A stretch of DNA of 64,000 bases from Schistocephalus solidus. Its lineage: Eukaryota > Platyhelminthes > Cestoda > Diphyllobothriidea > Diphyllobothriidae. The DNA is taken from assembly GCA_017591395.1 (NCBI GenBank), contig WEDG01001234.1:62001-126000 (forward strand), written 5' to 3'. Made by a program: the position numbers and the translations under genes. The notes below the pieces were generated by a model. It had not been told where the DNA came from. It did not search any database and was given only the letters and a program-made list of their open reading frames with translations. Shown here piece after piece: positions 1 through 21,200 of this stretch (position 1 is its first letter; the number at the start of each line of letters is the position of its first letter).

Positions 1-354
1 TTATGACCATGTCTGATCCGCCCGACATCATGGGTGTTGCGGACTATACCTCTCCACGCGAGACAATTGGCGACAGTGGATCTCGATAGTTTGGCCCACT
101 ATTCTTGAAATATATAAACCGAAGGTCCAAGGACAGCCTTATGCCCTGATGGACTGTGTGGAACCAAATTTTGGGCTGATCTCTTTGAGAATTCCATTTT
201 AAAGCGGAGCTGTGTCTAGGACAGCAACACTGAACTAGTGGAGTGGACGACGAATAATACACCCAAAACACTCCAATTGAGTTTCTTGGATAGCCTGAGT
301 TGCCCCCGAGAGAGATTTTTTTGACGAGTGCAGACTGTTTCCTTAAGGACAAAG

Positions 355-690
355 TCACCGTACTTCAGTCGAAGAATGAATCGACAACAAAATGCAACCC
401 AGCCACGCGCAAAACTCAACTGATGAAGATTCTTCCTGACCAAAACACACAGTAGTGGAGCCGTAGAAGGTTTTGTCGTGGCTAGACGCTTTATCAGCAT
501 ACCGTTTAGTCCCATCCTCCAAGATGGATAGAATCGAAGGCTGCAACCAAGTCAAAAAGGTGGACTGCCGTCAGTTGCCGGTAGCCATAGCCGATTTCAA
601 AATTTTCCACAGTTCGAGAATGGGGTACGTGCGTCCACGTCCAGCTCGAAACCCGAATTTTCGGGTCTCGTTCCAGAACAACAGGCACGC
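355..690 (-). mobile_element. Decayed non-LTR reverse transcriptase fragment
   Basis: On the - strand, FEIGYGYRQLTAVHL then VAAFDSIHLG resembles RT motif A of LINEs. About 60 residues later, in other frames, come TFYGSTT and VLVRKNLHQL, then GWVAFCC, resembling the segment up to the motif B region (RVLVRNN...GVRQGC) of flatworm LINE RTs. Frameshifts between the pieces show it is a relict. Borders are unclear; the element may reach further in both directions. Confidence 0.45.
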
Positions 691-3600
691 GGAAGCCGCC
701 TCAAAATGGCAATAAGAAGGACCTGTGCAGCAATGACTCACGCCAAAATAGTTCTCGTACTTGTCTTATCTTCCGTCTTGAAGACGGGAACTAGGACGGT
801 CAAGCCTGGCTACCAGAAACGAGCTCATATCCCTGCTGTGTGCTATAAGGCGTCTTTTGAAGCCAGTACGCCAGCGCAGTACTGCGCAGTCACAGTATTG
901 CATTGACGATGGCTTCCTAGGCGGAGGGTCGGACAACGCTGAGAAGAGATAAAACTAGGCTAGGGAGAGAGTGTGGTAATGAATTGTTCATAGAAGTTGA
1001 GAAGGTGCTCGAATTGCTAAGACTATAATTGAACTTTGGTAAAGGTCTGAAGAAGAAGCTGTGATGGCTGCTATCAGCATTAAAACTCATACTTGTAACC
1101 AACAGCGTCTTTCAGTGCCGACAGCCTCTCTCTCAACTTGCCTAATTATTTGGAGTTTTTTGGTTTCACTGACGCTAGATGTTTGCTCTTTGGAGGTAGT
1201 CACTTCTTCGTAATAGTTCATCAGTTCGGTTTCTTTGCCGTCATATTCTAGAGTCAACTAAACGAATCCTCGTTGTGCGACCGGACTCGAGTAGTCTACA
1301 TATAATCGGTGTGGTTTTTGAGCTGATCCATTCATTCTGGCACCATTGAGTACGTCAAAGAATTATTTCAGCAGTTTCAGGGACTGAGGACTTCAAGGTG
1401 CTTCTTTATTACTACCCTCTTTTCGGCTGGAGTTGCACAGAACGACCGGATTCCTGTGCCAAGGGTCTCGATTATGCTGTGATGTCCTCATTTTGCGACA
1501 TCAGGACCTCCTGCACGTGACAATTTGGGTGCAGATGACAGGTGAACTTCTAGGCGGGTGTGAGCGAGAACATAGTGTGACGCATGTTCATTACCAGTTT
1601 CGGCACCATGCATCGATCTGCTACCCTTAACCCAACTAGCAAACATTGAACTGACTAGAATTGAGTCAGTATGCCTAGCAATGTGGCCATCCTTTGAGTA
1701 ACCAGATCTGTAAGTTTCAATGACGATCATGCACGTGTCTGCTCGCGACAACTAATCTATCTTGGGTAGGAAATTCTCAACATCTTTTCCGGACCCTGAG
1801 TGGCCAATAATATAGCTTGCCGAGTCCGGCCATTCCAGTCGCCAGCCGCAATTAACAGATGATTTTGAAGAAGTGTTTCACCTAGTTCTTGCGTCTGCTC
1901 GTAGGTATCATTATCACTTTGGTCGGTAGCCTGCCTAACCTGAGACGACAGGGATGTTGGTTAAGCGAACCTGGACATACTTGCTCTAACAGGTTATTTG
2001 CTGGTTACCACGCAGTTGGCACATGCTTTTCCCCACGACACCAAATTTTTACTCATCTCGCCAAATTTTGGGTACCGGAACACTCGTACATTTAGCATCT
2101 GGTACCAAGAATTCCTTTCTTTGTATCTCCATCTCTTTGTTTTTTCGAATGCCCTCGGATGGATTATTATGCTCGAATTTGACCTTTGTCATGGTGATTC
2201 TTCGGCATTTGGAGCATAGGCTGGTCCCAAAAAGCCGCTCAAATTGCTTATCCAAGGATGTCTCCTGTGGCGCTTTGGCTCACAAACCCAACTGCAAGGC
2301 AACAGTAACACTCGAACACTTTTAGGTGGCGTCTCGAAATGCCGTCATCGGACTTTGCAGTATCTTACGGGGTTCAGGGCCTCAGCCCTCCAGGCTATAG
2401 TAGCACTGTCTCCACCGGACCGGGACTGCTTAGTCATCAGACCTAGGAGGCTGCTTATTTCGCAACTAGCTGTTGCTAAAGGTTGTTCCACTATTCGCCA
2501 CCCCTGGGAGCGTCTGGCAGCCATCAGATAGGCTAATGGGTAAGCCGTCTTCCTCGTGTTGGAGAAAGATATGAAAACTTGGGTACTATCGGGCTATGTT
2601 TTCTGTCAATTCGTCTAATAGCTACCCGGCGAATGTGCTTTTAAGATAGCAAAGCTGAACACTATCGCCGCACCTAGATTTGTTCCGGCTGGGGACACAT
2701 GTGCTGCACATCGTTTTAGAATGCAGAGGGAATAATTACTATTAAACAGAACCTTACACCCTTTCTACCTTCAGCTGACTACGGCAGGTGTTGACGAAAC
2801 CTGTTAAACTAAAGCTACAACCAGTGGTAACTTCTTGCATTACGGCTTAAATGGAAAACCCACAAAAGTGATTATACTCAAAATAAATAGATTTACCAGA
2901 GTAAGTTTACACTCAGCCAACTTAAAGCTGCTGTGTTTGCCGACAGTCCTAGCGTTTCCCGTTCTTTTCTCATGCGATAGGCTGATACACCTGACTTTTA
3001 ATTTACACTTTTTCAAAAAATCATACTGTTTTCAGTAAACACAGAAACTTTCAGCCTGTGGTCCAACAAATGTTCACCATTACTTAATCTCGTAGGTAGT
3101 GGAGGTTTACTGTCCCCTACTAACACCAGATACATGACCGCTGCCGCCATGTTAATGTTGTCTGCAATGCGGTTTCTCAAGCCCCCTTTACAGTATGTCA
3201 ACTATCACTGTTGGGATCAACCCACAAGGTATCCACTACATAGGAAAGGCGAACCATGACGTCCACATCTCGCTAGTCACCGTCTTTATGATCGTTGTTG
3301 TTGGTACGAAATTGTCCCGCCTGGCGTCACTGTTCCTCGGTAATTTTAGGTGAACCGTTAGTTGTCCGAGAACCAAATTAAGTTATGGTTTGCTGTATAG
3401 CGATTGCGGAGGCAGCTTGTTAATAGGGGGCTTTCCTGTAGTTAGTGGACCAGAAGCTGGATATCATCATCCACCTCTCCGAAACACCAGGTTGTGATTG
3501 CGGGATCGTAACGGACGACGGTGGCTAAGGAATTATTGGATGACGGTAAATTGTGGTCATATCACACTACCGCTATGACATGTAATCATTTTATCGATAA

Positions 3601-4333
3601 CCGACTAGTCAGCTCCGTGCCTAACCACTCCTTAAGATGTTGACACTGCATTTTCTTTGATGGCTTATGTGTTGGACGTTTGGAGACCTGTGCGTTCGGC
3701 GTCTACCCCTTGCTGAATGGCGTTCCATTTTCCGCTATTTGTGGACGCGCCGGGTAGCCCACAGCTAGACTGACCGACAAACTTAGTCTTGTCGGGGTTT
3801 CTGTTGCTCCTAGCGTATATTCCGAGAGCAGTCAGTTTTTTTTCTATGTTGTTACTGGGGCATCTACTTTCTTATATTTTTTGGCCACCTGAGATATCAA
3901 AACTGTCCATCATAGTCTTTCCGCGACCTTATCTAAAGAACCAAGAACTATCCGGTGGACTGAATATTTGACTGTCTTGAGAGAGTATCGCTCCTTTTAC
4001 TGACCAGTTACAATTGTGCAGAAGCCCCTGGGCCTGAACAATCATTCCTAAGTACTAGTGTTCCAAGTCACGGTTTGCTTGTTTGACAGTACTGGCCGCA
4101 CATGAAAGTTGTACTTTCTCCTATTTCCTTCATGAGTAGCCTTCTTATTAAGACGCAACCTGTTGAAGTTTAACATAGGCTGCGTGCTATTTACTTATTC
4201 TATCAGGCTCTTTATTCCTAACAAAAGTGAGCGGGATAGTATTTCTCGGGTAACGACATTTATCCACCTTTCTGCTAGTGTCGTCAACTAATACTACTAA
4301 TAGTTGGCGACGGCTTTAGGCAGTTTCGAATAA
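691..4333. other. No gene recognised
   Basis: Only short open frames without domains are present on either strand. The N-terminal exons of the helicase were looked for here and not seen. Parts may be old repeat sequence related to the RT relict to the left. Confidence 0.5.
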
Positions 4334-4487
4334 TTTATTTGACCCATTTGTGAAAACCTCGGTGGCCTTGGAAGACTGTAGTATAGCCAACGCTCTACCC
4401 ACTTGACCTATGAAGCCCCTTCCCTTTGCTGGCGTTGGCTCGAATCCCACTGAAGCCGCCGAGTTTTCACAAATGGGTCAAATGAAT
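4334..4487. repeat. Fold-back (MITE-like) element with 33-bp inverted arms
   Basis: The left arm (4334-4366) and right arm (4453-4487) are near-perfect inverted repeats with the core ATTTGACCCATTTGTGAAAA. A second inverted pair (AGCCAACGC / GCGTTGGCT) lies inside. The whole 154 bp could form a long nested hairpin and has no coding capacity. A B-box-like GGCTCGAATCCC is in the right half and an A-box-like word on the other strand, so it is not a tRNA gene. Confidence 0.75.
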
Positions 4488-12065
<7,578 letters not shown>

Positions 12066-15054
12066 GTGTCTATACCTCAATGGTTGCACACTCGGTAATG
12101 ACTTCGTTCAGGGCTCTCTGCATGCAGCTCGCGAACTGATTCCTGTTTACTTGCATTCGTCCAATTTATTTCTCAGCATTCAAACCCACTTCATCATGGC
12201 CCGTTTCCGTACACATCACAGCAGAACTCGCTTTCTACATCTACTTGCTTTTCAATTTAATCTCGTGGCTGCGCTGTCTGCCGCCCTTGCTACCTACGTT
12301 AATTGTGGAAACTCTTACATTCGCCTACTCGTTCTCACCCGCCTCACCCTGACGTCTAGCGCGTTGACTTTTGTTGTGGTCTCTACATCGCCGAATGACT
12401 GCCCTCCCCCGCACGCTGCTCCCCCTACCCTTTTAACTTCTTTACATTAGTTCGCACTAAAATGACACACAGGCCGTAGTGTTTTTCTACTCACCAGTTT
12501 GTCTCTAGTTTTGCCCATGTGTTGCTTTTTCCGCCGGATTTTTTGCACACACGCGCGCGCGCCCTTTTATGCGACTTGATGCTGCCGGTTATTGTCTTTT
12601 GGCGAAGCATCCTCCTTCGCCCCATGTTAGCCCCTGTCACCGCCACACTCTGCCGCTGAGAAACCACTCACCGATCCTTCTGTGTGCCAGCGTCTGTCTC
12701 TGTCGTCACCAGGACAATCTGTCTTCGCTGGAATGGAAGCCTTGCATGAAAGGAGAAGCCCTTTGGTCCCCTCCCCAACTTTCCTCCTCTACACGCTAAC
12801 TTTCTGCGCACTTGTTTCCTTATTTTTGTGTGATATCTGCGAACTGCTACTTGGCCTCTCCATCTTCTCTCTTTTTTTTCTTTAACTAAAATCCTTCTAC
12901 TATCCTCTTCGTCGTGGTCTGCAGCTATTAGAGCCCGGTCGCGAGTCTGCTTCGTTCATGTTTCCCCTGTCATTCCGGCCCTCTTATTTTGAAGACGCGG
13001 TGTCGACAGACGGTTGTGAAGGTATTTTTTGCGTTTCGCCTTCGCACAGTCACTTCTTTTGATTGTTTTTTGTATTTTCTACCCTGATGCGTTTGTTTGC
13101 TTTCTTGTTACTAAACTGTCATCAAAGCACACTCCAAACCGGGGCGCGTGACAATAGCGTGCTCTGCGTCGTTCTATTCACATTGCACATATCTGCTCGC
13201 CGCATCCATACTCACAGTTCCACTGTTCGGCCGCAGGTATCTTCTAACGGAATATCGCACACTCGGTTTCTTAATGTCAGGCCACGGAGTGCGCTTATTT
13301 TTTACCATGTGTACAGTTTTCTCCTCCTCTTCCGTCCCCTCCCACTTTCCTATATCCTTTTTGATAAGCATGATGGCGCAACTCCCATTTCCAATTAGGT
13401 ACTCGCGTGTTTGGCCATATTGCCTGCGCGCGCGCGCATTATTTCCTGGTTTCTTGTCTCCACTGTTGCTGCTGCCGTTAACAGATGAAATCATGTTTTC
13501 TGGGGCTACTTCAAGACGCGGTGATTTCTCGGTATCTTTTCGTTCAACTGCTGAGGGCTTAATGGCGCATCTTTCTGTGTGTGCGCGTGTGCGTCGGAGT
13601 GTCCGCTGTAATTTGTGCTTGTTCTTTTTGTCTCGTCCTCTGCAGCATCAAACCCCTGTGATGAAGCTGATAACGAAGAACATTTTAGTGAATTTACATT
13701 CTGCTCACATGTCTTTGTCTTCCGTTTTCCGCGTTAAAGTGACCCTGAAAGTGGTAGCATACGCTCCCAACTCGTCTGATTCGTGTTACCTTTGAAGGGG
13801 GTCTAGTTTTACTTCTTCTACTCGCTTAGACAAGTATTTAGGGTGTGTGCGTGTGAAGAAACTGTAGGCATTAACTGCATTTTTTGACCGAAGAGTTGAC
13901 TAGTATAGCTTTAAGTGTTGCTGTGATACTGAACGGGCAGGGGACATAATCATGGGGTGATTCGTGCATATTACTCGCTGACTTTGCGTTGGAAATCTTC
14001 CTCGTCGCCTACTCCTATTCCACAGAAAGAGGAATCTGTGCCTAAATACTTCCCATTTCGTCCGCCTCTCTCCAAATCGCCTAATTTAATTGGTGCTGTG
14101 AGCGTTCTAGAACGTTTCGCCCTATCGCGTACCAATCCCAGAGGGCGTTCCAGAATCTTCGCCTATTGCGTACCGGTCATTGATTGGCCGTTTCACTCGC
14201 GTGCTAATCTCTAACTTTCGACCTGTCGCACTTGTGAGCGTTATACGATGCTGTTGCCCACGCTGATTGGCTACCTAAGTTAACGCGTGCACCACTGCCG
14301 GCTTAGCCTGCTGTGCCGCGCGTGGTTAGATCTTCGCTTCGCCCAGGGCCGAGACTGTACAGTTCCCGTTTCCATAACAGTCTGCGTCCCTCAATGCGCA
14401 TTTGAGACGGTTTTCAAAGAATCAGTGCAAGGTTTGTGTTTCGTAGTCTCTCTGTGTGCTCTTAGGTTTACCATTTGAAAAATCAAGACCCTATGGTTAA
14501 TGTGGATGTGAAGTTTCCTCTTTAAGAGGCATATGCGATTTATGGAGCCTATTTCATAGTCTCGCTGTGTGCTCTTAGGTTTACCATGTGAAAAATCAAG
14601 ACCCGATGGTTAATGTGGAAGTGAAGTTTCCTCTTTAAGAGGCATATGTGGCTTATGGAGCCTATTTAAATCTTTCACGATTTGAGCGGTCGTATCATGT
14701 GAGACCGAGGAAAAACCGCAGAATTAGCCCTTTTGGAAGGTACCTACCGAGACAAACATCAACACAGGTTCTTTCAAAGATATTTCAATTGCTGGAACTT
14801 TGGAGGGCTAAACCGGTATATGTGTGGCTTCGAATGTTATGCCTGCGTTTCAAAAACTTTCGTTTGGGTGCTGCTAACAGTAATTTATATGATGAATTTT
14901 TTCGGAAAAGTTTCTGCACAGAACTAACAAGCGAGGAATGGCAAAGAAGAAAAAGAGGTCTTGAGGTTCAACTCTCAAGTCACGTTCAGGTCTCTAGGAA
15001 GCATTGCTAAACTACTTCATGGGTACTAGGTAACATGGGATGAACCGCGTGCGA
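12066..15054. other. Space between the two convergent genes; likely 3' UTRs
   Basis: The first part, to about 13800, is T/C-rich with short GC/CG runs and reads like an untranslated tail or intergenic DNA. A 215-codon open frame at 13148-13795 is low in complexity and has no domain. No convincing poly(A) signal was found for either gene. A 113-bp tandem duplication lies at 14444-14668. Confidence 0.6.
14444..14668 (+). repeat. 113-bp tandem duplication
   Basis: Two head-to-tail copies, 14444-14556 and 14557-14668, differ at only a few bases. Each runs from TAGTCTC through GTGTGCTCTTAGGTTTACCA and AAAAATCAAGACCC to GAGGCATATG and GGAGCCTATTT. The high identity suggests a recent event. Confidence 0.95.
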
Positions 15055-15292
15055 TTATGTAGCTGGGCTGGTTTTGGCGTCCTCTCCATTTTCCGTTCTA
15101 TGCGATCTGGACCAGTTCGTCCGACTACGTTGTTTCTCCATCTCGGCTGCATGCTGAACAACCCATTGACTTGTTTCCCGTACAAACTGGTTGGACCGTG
15201 AACCAGGCGCTTGGACAGTAGGGTCGTTAGCACCACTGACATCGTCCGGTAGAGGTTTCACATTCTTCAGCAAATTTAGGATGAACTCAAAC
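15055..15292 (-). CDS. Guanylate cyclase exon 17: C-terminal tail and stop
   Basis: This exon encodes residues 1087-1165 and the TAA stop at 15055-15057. The tail is hydrophilic and shows no known domain ([13 protein letters not shown], then Ser/Arg/Thr-rich). It is accepted as the last exon because it has a TATATTTTTAG acceptor and is in phase with exon 16. No clear AATAAA lies close downstream on this strand. Confidence 0.75.
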
Positions 15293-18200
15293 CTAAAAAT
15301 ATAGGAGGAACTGTTCATCCAAAGGAGCACAGCATAAAATGTCGTTTAAGTTCCTGAAATACTTAGCCTTATGAATGTAACGTTTGCATGCGCCATCCAC
15401 GGTTTCCGCACTCGCAAGGGCTAAAAAGACGGTTGTCTTTATGTCTATATTTTAGAGAAGTTCCAATTTATGCAGCCCACATCGGGGTATATTGTTCACT
15501 TATCATTTTTTATTTATTGCGCCTGCGGACTGAATTTGACGGAGAGCACTTAATGCGTTCCATCTTCTTCTCCACGTACCTATTCTTTACAGTAACTTAG
15601 CCTTCACTAATATGATGTTTCAAGTGCAAAGTGAATAGTCGATGAAGGCAACCAATAGGATTCAGCCATCTTGTCGTTCGGAGAGTGCAGCTGCCTCGTT
15701 CATTGGGGATGCAGTGACCCAAGGACATGTGACAAAGAGTATGTGATAACTTGATATAGGTGTAATAACTAGAGATCTTTTAATAATCAAGAGGCCAAAA
15801 TCGTAAAAGGTATCGCTTGTCTGGCGAATTTCCGTCTCCTATTTCATACGATCCATCGTATTGCACGGCATGACTCTTTTATGTGTTATTTTAACTGCAA
15901 TTTTCCTAGACGATAGCCCTATGTTTAGAAAAAAATACGTCTCCCACCTATGGAGCATAGTTAGGTATTTGATGAAAAATTACAACTTGAAGCCTTGCCG
16001 GCACTTTACGCCAGCTCTGGACAATTACAACGTTCAAACTTACGCGTCAGTCTTCAAAGGTGTCGGTAAGGGGCCATCAAATCCCTCCCTCCCAACGAGC
16101 CAGTAAGTTTCAACTTCTCCTCTGCCTTTTAAGCTCACTTTGCCGCGGTATTCAAACTTGTAACCACCCAACTCGTCTAATATGATCTTTGTCGCTGGGC
16201 TCACGTGAATGCGCAATGCTGGAAATGTGAGAACGCGGTGGGAAAGTAAACATTAAGTGTCAGTTCGTACAACTATTTTATCGAATCAGGTAATAGTTCT
16301 TGCTGTTACCCTCGACAGGGGATGTTATCATTCTTACCATCTGTAACAGTTTATAATTAGGAGCCCAAAAACCTATGGTTTAAAGTAAAGTAATCAAAAC
16401 AGGGCTGAAGAGAAAGTTTCTGAATTTTCTAAAGGGTAGAAGTATCATAAAGAATGGGCCACAGGACCAAAACTGGTCTAAGCACGTAGCGACTTTGCAT
16501 GAACTTTCCAAAACTCGCTCGCTAACAGTAAACTAATTGACATGTAAATTTCCTTTTCATGTAATGGCGAACGTCTCTGGTACTTTCCCTTTTTGAAGGT
16601 ATCGTAGAGCATTTATAACCACGTGTATTTCGTATTGCATAGATAAGTTAGCTTATGAGAGAGAACTCAAAGATTTCCTGCGAGATAACTTAGCTTGCCT
16701 GTTAATTAGAGTGTTCGTCTTATCCATGGTGGCTCACTCAGATTGGACACCTTCTTAAAGTAGTTGTCTACGAGAAATGAAGCCGTTGTACCTGAATAAT
16801 CACATAATGGGTGGTATTACCGATGAAGACAAGGGAGTCTCGAATGACCATCTCTGGTTTATTAGTTGTCACCAGACCTTTAGTGTCTGCTGCCCGCACA
16901 GTCTAGACATCACGCCACACCTGCATGACAAAGCAATTTTCAAGGTCGAGTACGCAGGGGCGGTTGACTTTGATCTGATTGGCCACCTTTCAGCCTATGA
17001 AATTCCTGTCTTGTCATATACCCAGTCGTGTCCCCAAGGCTCCACGCTTGTGCTGCTTCCCGTCCTGCTTGCAGCCAGTCTTCTGTTTTGAAACAACATT
17101 GGCGACGCAATGTAACGAACATGGCTTCCTTCCTGCCTGCAGCGTTACCCCTCTGGTAAAAAAACTCAAAAACCCTCAAACAACGCATGGTTACAAGGGA
17201 AAAACACATTTGAGGATTATATTGAACTGATTTCGATGTTCTCGACCTCGATTTCACTAGAATTTAACTCGAAATTGAAATTACTCCGAACCAATCTCGG
17301 AGAATTTGGGCAACGGTACTTTGACGCCCTTAATTTGCAAGAGACTATTGAGCCGTCACAAAGCTCGAGGTGGCATGGGGCGGAAAAATGTCTTCTTGAG
17401 CCGCTATTGGTGTTTTTCAGATACGTCGGGAATCCAGTCAATGCATGGGCGAGTTTATTATGAATCTGACTCTCACCATCCAGGACTGCAGACATGAAGA
17501 GACCAAGACAGGCAATTTCGAGCAGCAGTTGATCGTTGGTTTGCGCGCTGAAAAAGCGCGAGAAAATCTCTTATCAGAACCCTTCAAAAAACCTTCAACA
17601 GCTGAATCAGTCAAACGCTGAAGTGATATCCTCCTTAGAACCTGGATTGACTGTCTCTCCAGTGAACACAACTGGGTTCTCATATAAGCAGCAAGGATTT
17701 GCTCCTTCGAAGTAACTATCCTGCTACAGTTGTAGTCAGCATCATGTCCGTTGGGCAGATTGTAGACACCAGAAGACAGTTTGCCAGTTTTGCAAGAAAT
17801 TTTTTCACATTGAACAAGTGTGTTCCTCCGAAAGAGAGAAGAACATTAAAATGCATTCCACCTGCCCAACTCCAGCTGGGGATGGCGAGGTGACACTCCG
17901 AATGTTTCTAGCCGACACGCCGCTACACCATAAACTTACGCTGAATTGTTATCCCGTGAAGTTTGAAATCGACAATGTCGTAGCTGTTACTCTCATCAAT
18001 GAGGCGTTTCTTCCGTAATTCCCCCGTCTCCTTCCGGCTCGCTCCACTTTTCTTATTTACACTGGACAGAACGTAGAATTTCAAGGGTCTTTACGGCAGA
18101 AGTTAAGCATGATGGCGAACTTCCTTATTTGCCGGTTCATGTGGTCGGAGGAAGCCAACAACCAAAGCTCTTCGGACAGAACTGGATAAAATGCGTGCCT

Positions 18201-21200
18201 TCAGTGCTATCCTATGTAAATCGGATTGGTGTCAACCCAGCTCTAGATTCCCAGTTGATAAATCATAGGGCAGGGTTTCATGGCGATTCTACTACACACT
18301 ACCGCAGTCCACCTGTGAAATTTCAATTTTAATACGAATTTCGGCCCCGGTTATTCAAAGCTCGGTCAGTCCCCTATACGGTCGCACCGAAGGTTGAAGA
18401 AGAACTGGATTGCCTACAGAAAGCGGACATTATCGACCCCGTTCAATATATGGAATGGGCGACCCCAATATTCCCTGTTCTTAAACCTGATGTTACCGTG
18501 CGTATCTGTGGTGACAACAAGCTGACTATCCACGCAGCATCTAAACTTATTCCTTATCCTCTCCAACGGATCGAGGATCTGCACGCATTTCTCGCGGGTG
18601 GCTAAAATTCACAACTTTGGACATGAAACCTGCTTTCAACAAAGTCGTCCTAGATCCCGAATCTGGAGACTTCACAACGATCAATACGCATCGGGTTTTA
18701 TTTCGATACAAAAGACTCCCACTTAGAGTAAGTTCTGATTCAGGTTTATTTAAATGCTTGATTAATAGCCTCGTGAAGAGCATAACTTACGTTTGCGCAT
18801 ACCTGGGTGATATATTAACTACCGTTCCATCTGAAAATAGTCACCTAGTGACTCTAAAATTAAAGCTAGCAGTCGTATAGTGGTGCCACCCCAAGATCGA
18901 CAGGTCCTCCTTAACGACCTTCATAATGCTCATCCCGGTACGGTGAGAATGAAAGCTCTTGTCCGCAGCTGTGGATGGTGGCCCAAAATTGACGAAGATG
19001 TAGCAAACATGGTAAAAACGGGCCACGTGTGTCAAATAACACAGAAGACCTTACCCAACGTGCCTCTGAAGCCTTGGGCCTGGTCTTACTCGACTATTTT
19101 GGGCCACTCCAAGGGCACATAGTCTTGGCAGTGGTTGATGTATTGAAGCTATTCCGACTGGAAGCTCTTGTTCTTCAATTATTACAATCTACAAGCTACA
19201 ATCCGTTTTTTTATACTTTGGAATACTTGAAATGATAGTTTCAGAAAATGACTCAGCATTTAATAGTGCAGAATTTAAAGAATTGATGGACAACAATGGA
19301 ATTATGCATTTAACCACTACGCCGTACCACGCGGCTTTAAATGACCTCGCAGAGCGCGCGGTTCAGATGATAAAATACGGGGTAGCCAAACAGACGCAAG
19401 CGGACTTGAGCGCGAACCTGTCACGCTTTTTGTTCAGTTATCGCATAACCCCAAACAGCTCAACTGGTTCTTCGCCTGCAGAATTGATGTCCAAGCGGCA
19501 GTTACGCACACGGCTCGATCTGCTTAATCGTTCGATGCATGATAAAATAACTGAGCAACAGACGAAGGTGAAAGCGCGATATGATGCGCACACGCGCCCT
19601 CGAATCTTCTTGCCTAACGAAAGCGTCTACACGAGACTGGAGCACGAAGCGAACTGGTATCCAGCAACAGTTCGAAGAATTGATGGACAGATCGCAGAAT
19701 TGGCGTTAGAAGATGGGAAAATTGTGCGTCGACATATGGACCAAGGCCGCAGCCGAACGGACACGGAAAGTGAAGAATTCGGGAAGTCTAACTGCCCGCA
19801 ACTCTTGATGTTGATTCTGGCCTCCCGAGGACGGAATATCTATGGTTCAAACTTACTACAAGGTGGCCAGCCGATATGTATATTTTTCATAATTCTTCTA
19901 CCCCGTGCGGGCTTTTGCAAATTGAGCCGCCATCTTTTCTGCTCTCCATTCGCATGTGAATCCTCTTATATGCACGTCGGTTTGACCTATTTCACCCATT
20001 TTATACTGAATTTTAACCCTATTTGTTTATTGGAAACGCCAAAGGTCATGAGCGCACGACGCTGACACCGTTTTGAAGAAAGTTCAATTTGATTGATATT
20101 TTGAGACGCGTTCAAGGATGATTCGTCTTAATGACAATTTATGCATTCTTCGGCCATTCGTTTGTGATCTTCCGGTGTTGTGTGGTTTTAGTACCCAACC
20201 TTATTCACGGTGAATGTAGGACATTGTTTTGCTGAGAAATTTGGAATTTTACTTTCAAAATAAAGCGGAGCTCTCTCGTTCTCTCTTTCTCTCTTTGTAA
20301 CACAGAGGCAGAGGAACCAGTGACTCCGCAAAACGGCGCAGAGTTCGAAAATACCGCCCTGAGAAGATCGACCCGAATCCGCAAAATCGTACAACGATTT
20401 CAGGACGAAACCTTTTAGAACATTTATTTACTAACCCTCATTCCCTTTTCCGTATCTTCTAATAGGTTTCGTCTCTGCCCGATGTCGTCCTCTTTAGAGT
20501 GGAGGGATGCAGTGTACGTAACCCGCATGATTCGGACATGACGCCCCCGCGCGCGACAAGGCAACTTTCAAGGTCATGTAAGCACGGCCAGACCACTTTT
20601 GTTCTGACTGGTCGCCCTTCAGCCTATGACATTCCCGCTTTGCCATATACCCTGCTGTGTCCCTGCTGTGACTCGTTACATGTGCCTTTTCCCGTCCTCA
20701 GTAAACGTCTTGTTTACAACCAGCCTTTTGTGTTGGATACATAACAGTAAGGAAAATCCACTTAGATGTCTCGAAATCAACCTGCAATGATGGGAATCTG
20801 CGGAAGGCTTATCGGACCTCACAAATTGCCATGCCAGTTAGAGCTACACGAATACAGGCAGCCAAGGAAAAGATTGTTATCGTCTACCTACCTACAGCTT
20901 CCGCCTTCCACTGCAATACAGAGTTTACACTGAAGCCAGCATATTTTCGGCACTAGTAACCAGTCGCAAACACTTCAGAATATTCCCATCATTAAAAAAA
21001 GTGAGGGACAAATAGTAGAATTGGCCTTAGAAGATGAGACAATTGTGCGCCGATATCCCGACCAAGTCTGCCAGCGAACGGACACAGAACGTGAGTAATT
21101 CGGGAATTTTGAACTGCCAGCAACCCATGACGTTTATTTTTTTGTCCGGATGACAGAATGCTACTGCATACACAGACCACAACGCCGTCAGTCGAGGTGT

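Larger units (their letters stand above)
16879..20746 (+). mobile_element. Ty3/gypsy LTR retrotransposon, inactivated
   Basis: The element lies in cyclase intron 15, opposite in strand to the gene. The order is LTR, gag with a zinc knuckle, protease relict, RT, integrase, LTR. Many stops and frameshifts interrupt it. The RT aligns to [20 protein letters not shown] sequence, where the YxDD box reads YLGD. Directly after it, at about 18870, the integrase zinc domain begins, so the RNase H region has been deleted. Integrase keeps [13 protein letters not shown] and RAVQMIK, but SEND replaces the usual SDNG. The CsRn1/K02A2.6-like clade is a guess from overall similarity. Confidence 0.85.

Noticed and set aside
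13148..13795. 215-codon open frame on the + strand
   Set aside because: Pyrimidine-rich composition, no domain, and the place expected for 3' UTR or spacer.
16777..17091. Open frames in the LTR copies (also near 20499 and 21387)
   Set aside because: They recur only because the LTRs are homologous; there is no protein family behind them.
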